64,000 nt of DNA, from positions 1,984,001-2,048,000 of the forward strand of contig NZ_CP102826.1 in assembly GCF_025643595.1 (NCBI RefSeq). Direction: 5' to 3'. Of the stretch, positions 7,605 through 15,575 are shown piece after piece (position 1 is the first letter of the stretch; the number at the start of each line of letters is the position of its first letter). Both the position numbers and the translations under genes were made by a program. The notes below the pieces were generated by a model. That model saw nothing but the letters and a program-made list of their open reading frames with translations, ran no database searches and had not been told where the DNA came from. Source of the DNA: Saccharopolyspora rosea (GTDB lineage Bacteria > Actinomycetota > Actinomycetes > Mycobacteriales > Pseudonocardiaceae).

Positions 7605-9014
7605 GTGCCGCATCCCCTGGGGCTGGCGCCCAGCAAGATCATCGCGGTGCACCTGAACTACCGCAGCCGCGCCGCCGAACGCGGGCGGCAGCCCGCCGAG
7701 CCGTCGTACTTCCTCAAACCGCCGTCCTCGCTGGCCGCCGACGGTGGTGTCGCGCACCGCCCGCGCGGCGCGCGGGCGCTCGGCGTGGAGGCCGAGGTCG
7801 CGGTCGTCATCGGCCGGACGGCCCGCGACGTGCCGCTCGCGTCGGCGGCCGAGCACATCGGCGGCATCGTGGCGGCCAACGACATCGGCTGCTACGACCT
7901 GCGCCACGCCGACCGCGGGTCCAACGTGCGCAGCAAGGGCGCCGACGGGTACACCCCGGTCGGCCCGACCGTCCTCGATCCCTCCACTGTGGACCTCGAC
8001 GATCTGCCGGTCCGGCTGTGGGTCAACGGGGAGCTGGTGCAGTCCGACAGCACCGCCGGGCTGCTGTTCGGCTTCGACTACCTGATCGCGGACCTGTCCC
8101 GGTCGCTGACCCTGGAACCGGGCGACATCATCCTCACCGGCACCCCGGCGGGTGCGCCGGTGGTCGAACCCGGGGACGTGGTGGAGGTCGAGGTCGGCGA
8201 CGCCGGACGGCTGCGGACCGAGATCGCCGACACCGAACGGCCGCTCGCCGCCCCCGGTGCCCTGCCGAAGCTCTCCGAGAAGGACCGGCAGGACGCCTTC
8301 GGCAGGCCCGAAGGGCTGGGGCTGTCGGAGGAGACCGAACGGCTGCTGCGCGAGGTGGCCACCGCCACGCTGTCCGCGCAGCTGCGCAAGCGCGGCATCC
8401 ACCACGCCTTCATCGAGTCCGTGCGGCCCTGCGGTCCCGGTGTCCGGCTGCTCGGCCGCGCCCGCACGCTGCGCTACCTGCCGTTGCGCGAGGACCTGTT
8501 CGCCGCGCACGGCGGCGGTTACAACAAGCAGAAGTCCACAATAGACACGATTCGCCCGGGTGAGGTGCTGGTCATCGACGCGCGCGGGGACACCCGCGCC
8601 GGGACCATCGGCGACATCCTGGCGCTGCGGGTGCAGCGCGCCGGGGGCGCGGGCATCGTCACCGACGGCGCGGTGCGCGACAGCGGGTCGTTCGCCGACC
8701 TGGAGATCCCCACCTACGCCGCCGCCCGGCACGCCGCCGTGCTCGGCAACCGGCACGTGCCCTGGGAGGACGACGTCGCGGTCGCCTGCGGTGGCGCGCT
8801 GGTGGAGCCCGGCGACGTCCTCGTCGGCGACGAGGACGGGGTGGTCGTGCTGCCGCCGCGGCTGGTCGACGAGATCGCGGCCGACGCCGCCGAGCAGGAG
8901 CGCCAGGAGCGCTTCATCCACCAGCAGGTCGACGCCGGGCACCGCGTCGAGGGCCTCTACCCGCTCGGCGGGGAGTGGGAGGAACGCTACCGGAAGTGGG
9001 TGGAGCAGCAGTGA
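7605..9014 (+). CDS. Bifunctional FAH-family isomerase/decarboxylase fused to an RraA-like domain
   Basis: A 469-residue two-domain protein. Residues 1-220 are a fumarylacetoacetate hydrolase (FAH) fold like HpaG: metal-binding E62 and E64 in EAEVAVVIG, D93/D98 in AANDIGCYDLR, K111. Residues about 245-435 are an RraA/HMG-aldolase fold with the RAGTIGDILALR and GAVRD motifs that hold Mg2+ and substrate in pyruvate aldolases. In homoprotocatechuate breakdown, HpaG does decarboxylation and isomerisation; the RraA half might do a later aldolase or decarboxylase step. GTG at 7605 is preceded by GGGAGG at good spacing. The last four bases overlap the start of the GntR gene (GTGA). The exact division of labour is inferred. 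Confidence 0.85.
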   Translation: MPHPLGLAPSKIIAVHLNYRSRAAERGRQPAEPSYFLKPPSSLAADGGVAHRPRGARALGVEAEVAVVIGRTARDVPLASAAEHIGGIVAANDIGCYDLRHADRGSNVRSKGADGYTPVGPTVLDPSTVDLDDLPVRLWVNGELVQSDSTAGLLFGFDYLIADLSRSLTLEPGDIILTGTPAGAPVVEPGDVVEVEVGDAGRLRTEIADTERPLAAPGALPKLSEKDRQDAFGRPEGLGLSEETERLLREVATATLSAQLRKRGIHHAFIESVRPCGPGVRLLGRARTLRYLPLREDLFAAHGGGYNKQKSTIDTIRPGEVLVIDARGDTRAGTIGDILALRVQRAGGAGIVTDGAVRDSGSFADLEIPTYAAARHAAVLGNRHVPWEDDVAVACGGALVEPGDVLVGDEDGVVVLPPRLVDEIAADAAEQERQERFIHQQVDAGHRVEGLYPLGGEWEERYRKWVEQQ

Positions 9015-9685
9015 CCGCGGCGCACGGCGGCTCCAAGTCCGAGGCCGCCTACCGGCACCTGCGGCAGCGGATCGTGGACCGCGCGCTGCCGCCCGGCGAA
9101 CGGCTCGTGCTGGAGCAGATCGCGCGCGAGCTGGACATGAGCGTGGTCCCGGTGCGGGAGGCGGTCCGCCGGCTGGAAGCCGAGGGTTACGTCCAGTACC
9201 AGCGCAACGTCGGGGCGCAGGTCACCTCCATCGACCCGGACCAGTACCTGCACAGCATGCAGACCCTGGCGCTGCTGGAGGGGTACGCGACCGCCACCGG
9301 GGCGGCCCTCATCGGGGAGTCCGAACTGGACAGCGCCCGGCGCATCAACCGGGAACTGAAGCGCAAGGCCGAGCAGGGTGACGCCCGCGCCTACACCGAG
9401 CTCAACCGCGACTTCCACCGCACCCTGTGCGCGGCCAGCCCGAACACGCACCTGCTTGCGGTGCTGGAGCGGGAGTGGTCGCGACTGGACCTGATCCGGC
9501 GGTCCAGCTTCGCGCTGGTGCCCGCCCGTTACGCCGAATCCTTCGCCGAGCACGAGGCGCTGCTGCGGCTGGTCGAGACCCGGTCGCCGGAGGCCGTGGT
9601 CGAGCAGTTCGCCCGGGAGCACACGCTGCGCACCGCGCACGCCGCCATCGCCTCGTTGCAGGCCGAACCGGAGGGGAAGCCATGA
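9011..9685 (+). CDS. GntR-family (FCD) transcriptional regulator of the hpa cluster
   Basis: A 224-residue regulator. Residues about 10-75 are the winged helix (YRHLRQRIVDRALPPGERL, then ELDMSVVPVREAVRRLEAEG), and residues about 85-215 are an all-helical FCD ligand domain with the histidine and aspartate/asparagine positions that hold a metal and an acid ligand. It lies inside the catabolic operon, overlapping the genes before (GTGA) and after (ATGA) by four bases, so it is co-expressed and probably autoregulated. The duplicated AT-rich palindromes at 7428 and 7547 are the likely operators and a pathway intermediate the likely effector. Confidence 0.88.
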   Translation: MTAAHGGSKSEAAYRHLRQRIVDRALPPGERLVLEQIARELDMSVVPVREAVRRLEAEGYVQYQRNVGAQVTSIDPDQYLHSMQTLALLEGYATATGAALIGESELDSARRINRELKRKAEQGDARAYTELNRDFHRTLCAASPNTHLLAVLEREWSRLDLIRRSSFALVPARYAESFAEHEALLRLVETRSPEAVVEQFAREHTLRTAHAAIASLQAEPEGKP

Positions 9686-10602
9686 AGTTCCGCGCCGATC
9701 CCGCGCAGGTGCGCGGGTCCATCGCCCCGGTCGTCACACCGTTCACCGCCGACGGCGAACTCGACGAGGACGGGCTGCGCAGCCTGGTCCGCTGGCAGCT
9801 GGCGCACGGCTCGCACGGCATCTCCACCGGCGGGTCGACGGGGGAGCCCAGCGCCCAGACCCTGGAGGAGCGCAAGCGGGCGCTGCGCGTCGTCGCCGAG
9901 GAGACCGCCGACAGCGTGCCGTTCCTGCCCGGCACCGGATCGGCGAAGCTGGACGAGACCCTGGAGCTGACCGGCTGCGCCCGCGACCTCGGCGCCGACA
10001 TCGCCCTGGTCATCACGCCCTACTACGCCCGGCCGACGCAGGACGCGTTGTTCGCCTGGTACTCCACCGTCGCCGCCGAGTACCCGGACCTGCCGATCGT
10101 CATCTACAACGTGCCCAGCCGCACCGCGGTCAGCGTCGATCCGTCCACAGTGGCCCGGTTGCGCAAGGCGCACGACAACATCGTCGGCATCAAGGAGACC
10201 ACCAAGGACTTCGAGCACTTCTCCCACGTGCTCAACCTGGCGGGCCGGGACTTCCTGATGTGGTCCGGGATCGAGCTGCTGTGCCTGCCGCTGCTGGCCA
10301 TCGGCGGCGTCGGTTTCGTCAGCGCGGTCGCCAACCTCGCGCCCGGGGCCCTCGCCCGGATGTACGAGTCCTATGTGGACGGGAGAACCGAGGAGGCGAT
10401 CGACCTGCACTACCGGCTGCACCCGTTGGTGGAGCTGGTGTTCGTGGAGACCAACCCGGCACCGATCAAGGCGGTGCTGGCCGAGCGGGGCCTGATCGCC
10501 TCCGGCCACGTCCGCCCGCCGCTGCTGCCGCTGACCGACCAGGGCCGCACCAAGGCCGCCGCACTCCTGGACGCGGCCGGGGACCTCGTTCCCGGCGCGT
10601 GA
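9682..10602 (+). CDS. DapA/NAL-family class I aldolase (dihydrodipicolinate synthase-like)
   Basis: A 306-residue TIM-barrel lyase of the DapA/N-acetylneuraminate lyase family. The glycine-rich substrate loop GGSTGEPSAQT is at 50-60, the proton-relay tyrosine in IYNVPSRT is about Y142, and the Schiff-base lysine in GIKETTKD is K171. Members cleave or form bonds to pyruvate. In this operon it probably replaces or supplements the class II aldolase HpaI, which releases pyruvate and succinate semialdehyde from the 2,4-dihydroxyhept-2-enedioate intermediate. True lysine-pathway DapA is unlikely given the neighbours. The ATG overlaps the GntR stop (ATGA). Confidence 0.85.
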   Translation: MKFRADPAQVRGSIAPVVTPFTADGELDEDGLRSLVRWQLAHGSHGISTGGSTGEPSAQTLEERKRALRVVAEETADSVPFLPGTGSAKLDETLELTGCARDLGADIALVITPYYARPTQDALFAWYSTVAAEYPDLPIVIYNVPSRTAVSVDPSTVARLRKAHDNIVGIKETTKDFEHFSHVLNLAGRDFLMWSGIELLCLPLLAIGGVGFVSAVANLAPGALARMYESYVDGRTEEAIDLHYRLHPLVELVFVETNPAPIKAVLAERGLIASGHVRPPLLPLTDQGRTKAAALLDAAGDLVPGA

Positions 10603-10627
10603 CGCCACGATGGTCGAGGAGACCCGC

Positions 10628-12121
10628 ATGAGCATTCCTGCCGACGTGCCCGAACTGATCACCCACTACATCGGCGGGCAGCACGTGCCCAGCCTCGGCG
10701 GCCAGACCTTCGGGGCGCTCGAACCCGCCACCAACGCGGAGTACACCCGGGTCGCGGCCGGCCAGGCGGCCGACGTGGACCGCGCGGTGGCCGCGGCCTC
10801 GGACGCGTTCCGCGACAGCGGGTGGGCGGACATGCGCAACCGCGCCCGCGCCCAGGTGCTCAACCGCATCGCCGACGGCATCGAGGCCCGCGGCGAGCAG
10901 ATCGCGCGGTGGGAGTGCTTCGACACCGGGCTGCCGATCTCGCAGGTCGAGCAGCAGGCCAAGCGCGCCGCCGAGAACTACCGGTTCTTCGCCGACCTCA
11001 TCGTGGTGCAGACCGAGGAGGCGTACCGGGTCGCCGACGTGCAGATCAACTACGTGGTGCGCAAACCCAAGGGCGTCGCCGGGTTGATCACGCCGTGGAA
11101 CACGCCGTTCATGCTGGAGAGCTGGAAGCTGGCGCCCGCCCTGGCGTCCGGTTGCACCGTGGTGCTCAAACCTGCCGAGTGGTCCCCGCTGTCGGTGAGC
11201 GTGCTGCCGGAGATCTTCGCCGAGGCGGGCGTTCCGGCCGGGGTGTTCAACATCGTGCACGGCATCGGCGAGCAGGCCGGGGACGCGTTGGTCCGCCACC
11301 CGGACGTCCCGGTCATCTCCTTCACCGGGGAGACCACCACGGGGCAGATCATCATGCGCAACGCCGCCGACGGGCTCAAGGGCCTGTCCATGGAGCTGGG
11401 CGGCAAATCGCCCAACATCATCTTCGGCGACGCCGACCTGGACGCCGCGCTGGACAGCGCGATCTTCGGCGTGTTCTCGCTCAACGGCGAGCGCTGCACG
11501 GCCGGATCGCGGGTGCTGGTGCACCGCGACATCTACGACGAGTTCGTGATGCGGTTGGGGGAGCGGGCGGCCCGGTTCCGGGTCGGCCCGCCCGGCGAGG
11601 CGGCCACCGAGCTCGGCTGCCTGATCCACCCCGAGCACTTCGACAAGGTCCTCGGGCACGTCGAGAAGGCCAAGGCGGAGGGCGCGCGGCTGGTGACCGG
11701 CGGCAAGCGCCCGGAGCACCTGCCGGAGGGCAACTTCCTGGAACCGACGGTGTTCGCCGACGTCCGCCCGGAGCACGCGCTGTTCCGCGAGGAGGTCTTC
11801 GGGCCGGTCGTCGCGGTCACCCCGTTCGAGGACGAGGACGAGGCGGTCCGGCTGGCCAACGACACGAAGTACGGTCTGGCGGCCTACGTGTGGACCAACG
11901 ACCTCAAGCGCGGGATGCGGGTGGCCAACCGCGTCGAGTCGGGCATGCTCTGGCTGAACTCGCACAACATCCGCGATCTGCGCACCCCGTTCGGCGGCGT
12001 CAAGGCCAGCGGTGTCGGTCACGAGGGCGGCACCCGCAGCATCGACTTCTACACCGACCAGCGCATCGTCCACGCGTGGATCGCCGACGGCGGCCTGCCC
12101 CGCTTCGGCGGCGTCCAGTGA
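10628..12121 (+). CDS. hpaE: 5-carboxymethyl-2-hydroxymuconate semialdehyde dehydrogenase
   Basis: An NAD(P)-dependent aldehyde dehydrogenase of 497 residues. Key residues are visible: N158 in TPWNTP, the catalytic base E256 in MELGGKSPN and the nucleophile C290 in NGERCTAGSR. The HpaE assignment rests on context: it is the last gene of the rightward arm of a homoprotocatechuate cluster and would oxidise the semialdehyde made by HpaD. Other semialdehydes are possible. ATG at 10628 is chosen over ATG at 10610 because GAGGAG precedes it at the right distance; the upstream ATG has no such site. It starts 25 bases after the DapA-like gene. Confidence 0.88.
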   Translation: MSIPADVPELITHYIGGQHVPSLGGQTFGALEPATNAEYTRVAAGQAADVDRAVAAASDAFRDSGWADMRNRARAQVLNRIADGIEARGEQIARWECFDTGLPISQVEQQAKRAAENYRFFADLIVVQTEEAYRVADVQINYVVRKPKGVAGLITPWNTPFMLESWKLAPALASGCTVVLKPAEWSPLSVSVLPEIFAEAGVPAGVFNIVHGIGEQAGDALVRHPDVPVISFTGETTTGQIIMRNAADGLKGLSMELGGKSPNIIFGDADLDAALDSAIFGVFSLNGERCTAGSRVLVHRDIYDEFVMRLGERAARFRVGPPGEAATELGCLIHPEHFDKVLGHVEKAKAEGARLVTGGKRPEHLPEGNFLEPTVFADVRPEHALFREEVFGPVVAVTPFEDEDEAVRLANDTKYGLAAYVWTNDLKRGMRVANRVESGMLWLNSHNIRDLRTPFGGVKASGVGHEGGTRSIDFYTDQRIVHAWIADGGLPRFGGVQ

Positions 12122-12430
12122 CGTCCGTTCCGACCCTGCGGCGGTGTTCCCCGCACGGTCCGATGTGGACACCGCCGGTGGTGGCCGTCGAGCTCCGCCG
12201 GGACATCGGCGCCCCACCGGCCCGGCGCGGATCTCCACGACTGCGCGCGGCGCACTGCGACGCGCGGCGGCCTGGTCATCACGCTGAGCACCGGGAACAG
12301 TACGTACGGTGACGAGTCCGGGCCGGGGAGTGTGACGTCGGCTACATCCTGGTCCTGTTGGCTGAGAATTCACCGACTTGAGTTCACTCGCGGCAACCAC
12401 GAAGCGGGATCAGCGGGTTAGGATGAGCCG
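12122..12430. other. Long intergenic stretch downstream of hpaE
   Basis: Together with the next feature this forms a 650-base gap before the J-domain gene. The first 240 bases show no good coding frame or strong fold; a GTACGTAC palindrome sits near 12300. From about 12360 the base composition drops and probable promoter and RNA sequence begins: TAGGAT at 12419-12424 would serve as a -10 box. Confidence 0.5.
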
Positions 12431-12617
12431 AGAGTCGACATCGTGGTCCATCTCGCCAGACCTACCTCCGCGACGGAGGGACCGGCTGGCCGCGCGGGCC
12501 GCAGGCGCCACCATCTCGGCCGGGCGCGGCTGTTCCGGACGGCCTGAAGGGAGGGGCGGCACGCCGCCTCGGTCGTCCGCGTGGAAGCCCGCTGACCACC
12601 AGGTCAGCGGGTTTTTT
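12431..12617 (+). ncRNA. Candidate small RNA or attenuated leader with intrinsic terminator
   Basis: There is no coding frame, but several helices are possible (for example GGCGG/CCGCC at about 12556-12569). The stretch ends in a perfect 10-bp hairpin CCCGCTGACC (12588-12597), loop ACCA, GGTCAGCGGG, then six T residues (12612-12617). Such strong factor-independent terminators are uncommon in actinobacteria and usually mark small RNAs or riboswitches. The sequence TCAGCGGGTT also occurs near 12410, and could pair with the 5' arm of the terminator if transcription started further upstream. I do not recognise an Rfam family; T-box, glycine, TPP, cobalamin and SRP signatures were looked for and not found. 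The 5' end is a guess from the -10-like TAGGAT. Confidence 0.45.
12588..12617 (+). terminator. Intrinsic terminator (10-bp stem, ACCA loop, T6)
   Basis: The arms 12588-12597 and 12602-12611 are perfectly complementary and followed by TTTTTT. It ends the candidate RNA and insulates the downstream J-domain gene from readthrough. Confidence 0.85.
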
Positions 12618-12769
12618 CGTGCACTGATCGGCAGAACCGCCCGGTGGGGGATGGCGCGCCGGGTCCGGGCACGGCACGGTTCTCGGCGGGGATCCACCGG
12701 AACGCGGTTGATCATGGTTCCCGGCCGGGTCCTATCATGGCCGCGCAGTCGTGGGAGGTGGGCGAGTTC

Positions 12770-13870
12770 GTGCGCGGGGTCGACTATTACGAGCTGCTCG
12801 GGGTGCAGCGGGACGCGACCCCGGCGGAGATCAAGTCCGCGTACCGCTCGCTCGCGCGCACCATGCACCCGGACGTCGGCGGGACGGCGGGCACCTTCCG
12901 GCTGCTCCAGGAGGCGTACGAGACGCTGAACGACCCGGTGCGCCGGGCCGACTACGACGGCGCGCGCACCACCACGACCGCCCCGGCGCCCGCGGAACCG
13001 CCCCGGCAGCGGCAGCGGCGGCGTCGGCGGGACTTCGGCGCCGACCCGGACTTCGTGCCGAAGGCGCCCCGGCTGGGCCCCGACGACATCCCGTGGTGGG
13101 ACGCGGTGGACCCGCACGCGCGGGTCCGCTACGCGCCGTTCGACGGCCCCGAGCGGACCCCGACGCTGGCGCTGCTCGGCGGGTGGACGCTGCTGCTGCT
13201 CGCCGGGCTGGCCGTCGAGCTGACCACCGCGCTGCTCATGGTCTGGTTGTCCTTGCTGGTGGCCGCCGGGGCCGTGCTCGTGGTGCTGCTGCGCAGGCAC
13301 CTGCGCGCGCACCGGACCGACCGGGCGTTCGTCGCCGAGTTCGGCGGTCGCAAGGTCTTCGGCCTCCCGAACGCCGCGGACGAGAAGGTCCAGCAGCTCA
13401 CCGCCGAGCTGTGCACCAAGTACCTGACCCGCCTGCCCGGGCTGCGGATCTTCCACGGCCTGGCGTGGCCGGACTCGGTGTTCGCCGACGTCCACCACGC
13501 GGTGCTGTGCGGCCGCCGGCTCGTCCTGGTGGAGTCCCAGAGCTGGCTGCCCGGCCACTACACGGCCGACGGGAACGGCGCGCTGTGGCGCAACGGGCAC
13601 CCGTTCCGCGGCGGCGCCACGCGGTTGCCGGAGAGCGTGGCGGAGTTCGAGAAGATCCTGCCGGACGTGGAGATCCGCGGCGTCGTGCTGATCTACCCGA
13701 GCCGCGCGGGCGAGGTCACCACGGCCGACCACAACGGCACGGCCGTCACGCCCATGACCCCGGCCCAGTTCGTCCGCGAGATCGGCCGCTGGTTCGCCGA
13801 CGACCCGGCGACCGTCGACCGCGACGCCTTCACCACCGTCGTCGAGCAGGTGGTCAGCGCCGGCCGCTGA
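12770..13870 (+). CDS. Membrane-anchored J-domain protein with NERD-like nuclease domain
   Basis: A 366-residue protein in three parts. Residues 4-65 are a DnaJ J-domain with the HPD triad at 33-35, which would stimulate an Hsp70 ATPase. After a basic, proline-rich linker (RQRQRRRRR) come two adjacent membrane helices (about 130-180). Residues about 200-360 look like a NERD/restriction-endonuclease-like fold: ADVHHAVLCGRRLVLVESQSW followed by a glycine and tryptophan pattern. The usual acidic-x-lysine of nucleases reads E-S-Q here, so catalysis is uncertain. GTG at 12770 follows GGGAGG at good spacing; an in-frame ATG at 12737 lacks a binding site and overlaps a TATCAT -10-like box. The role is unknown, perhaps membrane-coupled chaperone quality control. 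Confidence 0.75.
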   Translation: MRGVDYYELLGVQRDATPAEIKSAYRSLARTMHPDVGGTAGTFRLLQEAYETLNDPVRRADYDGARTTTTAPAPAEPPRQRQRRRRRDFGADPDFVPKAPRLGPDDIPWWDAVDPHARVRYAPFDGPERTPTLALLGGWTLLLLAGLAVELTTALLMVWLSLLVAAGAVLVVLLRRHLRAHRTDRAFVAEFGGRKVFGLPNAADEKVQQLTAELCTKYLTRLPGLRIFHGLAWPDSVFADVHHAVLCGRRLVLVESQSWLPGHYTADGNGALWRNGHPFRGGATRLPESVAEFEKILPDVEIRGVVLIYPSRAGEVTTADHNGTAVTPMTPAQFVREIGRWFADDPATVDRDAFTTVVEQVVSAGR

Positions 13871-14017
13871 GCCCGGCGCGGTTCACTGCTGACCCGCGAC
13901 TCGGGGTGCGAATCCGGTCCGGTCCGCCAGGCGGGCGGAAGTCCGACAGGACGTCGGCGGGGTGACTGTGCCCGACGTCCTGGGCGGCCAGCTCGCCCGG
14001 ACCGATCACCGCTACCT

Positions 14018-15457
14018 TCATGACTCCCTCGCCAGTTCACTGTGGACGGACGTGGTGCGCTTGCCGGAGGTGGCCAGCGCGGTCGCGAGCAGCACCACCG
14101 CCGAGGCGGCGATGCCGTACACCGCGTACGGCACGGTCGTGCCGATCAGCTGCGCCGCGCCGCAGCCGACGATCCCGGCCAGCATCCCGGCGATCGCCGG
14201 GGCCGGGGTCAGCCTGCGGAAGCGGTGCAGCAGGTAACCCAGGAAGATCGGCGCGGCCAGCGCCGCCGCCGAGTAGGCGTAGGTCGCCACCAACCAGTCC
14301 AGCGCCTTCGGGAACAGGATCGCCAGCACCGCGGCCAGCAGCGCGACCGCCACCGTGATCACCCGGGACAGCGCCACCGTGCGGTGCTCGTCGCGGGAAC
14401 GGCCCGCGATGTTCTGGTAGACGTCGCGGGTCAGGTTGGCCACCACCGACTGCAGTGCGGCGCCCGTGGTGGACACGATCGTCGACACCAGGAACGCGCC
14501 GAAGACCACCACCAGCCAGGACGGCAGCCGGGTGAGCAGCCAGCCCGCCGCGTCCTCCTCGTTGAGCAGCGACGGGTTCATCGCGTGCACCGACAGGCCG
14601 ATGCACCCGGCGTAGACGCCGCCGACCAGCATCGTCAGCCCGGACAGCACCAGGCCGCGGCGGGCGTCGGAGACCTTCTTGGTGGCGAAGACCCGCTGGT
14701 AGTACAGCTGGTTGGTCAGCGTGCCCGGCAGGATCGCCGCGATCCACAACCAGATCTGCTGCCAGCCGACCGCGGTCAGCCCCTCCACGCCCCACAGCCG
14801 CCGGGGCACCACCGCGGCGATGTGACCCCAGCCGCCCGCGAGGTGCACCGCGTAGCCCGCCACGCCCAGCGACATCGCGATCATGAAGATGCCGAACACG
14901 AAGTCCGTCCAGGCCACCGACGTCAACCCGCCCGGCAGCACGAACAGCAGCGACGCGACCGTCATCACCAGGATCAGCGCGGTCGGCGAGATGCCGGTCA
15001 GCTGCCCGAAGAGCTGCGCGAACGCGACGAACTGCGTCGCCAGCCAGCCGAACGGCACCACCAGCGCGGCGAGCGCGGCGATGGCGGTCACCAGCCGGTG
15101 GCGGCCGAACAGCCGGGTCACGATGTCGGGCACCGTGGTGAACCGCTGCGTCCGCAACCACCGGGCGATCAGCGCCAGCACCAGGAAACCGACCAGCACG
15201 CAGCCCTCGTAGACGAACACCGACCAACCCGACCGGTAGCCGATGCCGACGTGGGCGATGAGCACACCGCCGCCGGTGGCGGTGGCGAACTGGGTGATGA
15301 TCACGACGATCAGCGGGAGGGACTCGCCGGCCGCGAGCCAGCCCGCGGATCCCCGCGCTTTGCGTCCGAAGTAGACCGACATGGCGATTCCGGAACCGAC
15401 CACCAACAGGCTGGCCACGACGATTCCGACGATCTGACCGGGAGAACCAGTCGACAT
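14018..15457 (-). CDS. Sodium:solute symporter (SSS family)
   Basis: A 479-residue membrane protein with about 13 hydrophobic segments. The start reads GIAMSVYFGRKARGSAGWLAAGESLPL, the SSS-family entry motif, and GGGVLIAHVGIGY and the NQLYYQRVFATKK segment in the middle are also typical. It would import a solute with Na+. It lies 118 bases downstream of the FAD-dependent amine oxidase gene on the same strand and behind a HutC-type regulator. A substrate such as sarcosine, a betaine or another N-methyl amino acid is therefore plausible, by inference. Its 3' end converges with the J-domain gene across 147 bases with no obvious terminator. Confidence 0.88.
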   Translation of the reverse strand: MSTGSPGQIVGIVVASLLVVGSGIAMSVYFGRKARGSAGWLAAGESLPLIVVIITQFATATGGGVLIAHVGIGYRSGWSVFVYEGCVLVGFLVLALIARWLRTQRFTTVPDIVTRLFGRHRLVTAIAALAALVVPFGWLATQFVAFAQLFGQLTGISPTALILVMTVASLLFVLPGGLTSVAWTDFVFGIFMIAMSLGVAGYAVHLAGGWGHIAAVVPRRLWGVEGLTAVGWQQIWLWIAAILPGTLTNQLYYQRVFATKKVSDARRGLVLSGLTMLVGGVYAGCIGLSVHAMNPSLLNEEDAAGWLLTRLPSWLVVVFGAFLVSTIVSTTGAALQSVVANLTRDVYQNIAGRSRDEHRTVALSRVITVAVALLAAVLAILFPKALDWLVATYAYSAAALAAPIFLGYLLHRFRRLTPAPAIAGMLAGIVGCGAAQLIGTTVPYAVYGIAASAVVLLATALATSGKRTTSVHSELARES

Positions 15458-15575
15458 TGCGCCTCCCTCCAGGGGGCGGTGCTGCGATCCGGGTTGATGT
15501 GCGTGGCGGCGCGAGACCGCCCGCCGAAAGCGCGAGCGGCCTCGCGCCGCTCGCCGTGACCCAGGCGGACGAGCC

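Noticed and set aside
9682-10602. Lysine-biosynthetic dapA
   Set aside because: It is translationally coupled inside an aromatic catabolic operon, with a GGSTGE rather than GTTGE substrate loop; a catabolic aldolase role fits better.
12431-12617. T-box, glycine, TPP, cobalamin riboswitch, SRP RNA or tmRNA
   Set aside because: The signature sequences of these families were not found; the GGGAGGGGCGGCAC stretch only vaguely recalls a T-box and no aminoacyl-tRNA synthetase or amino-acid gene follows.
12644-12769. Longer N-terminus for the J-domain protein
   Set aside because: The extra residues lack J-domain homology, no ribosome binding site precedes them, and the region contains promoter-like boxes; GTG 12770 has a well-spaced GGGAGG.
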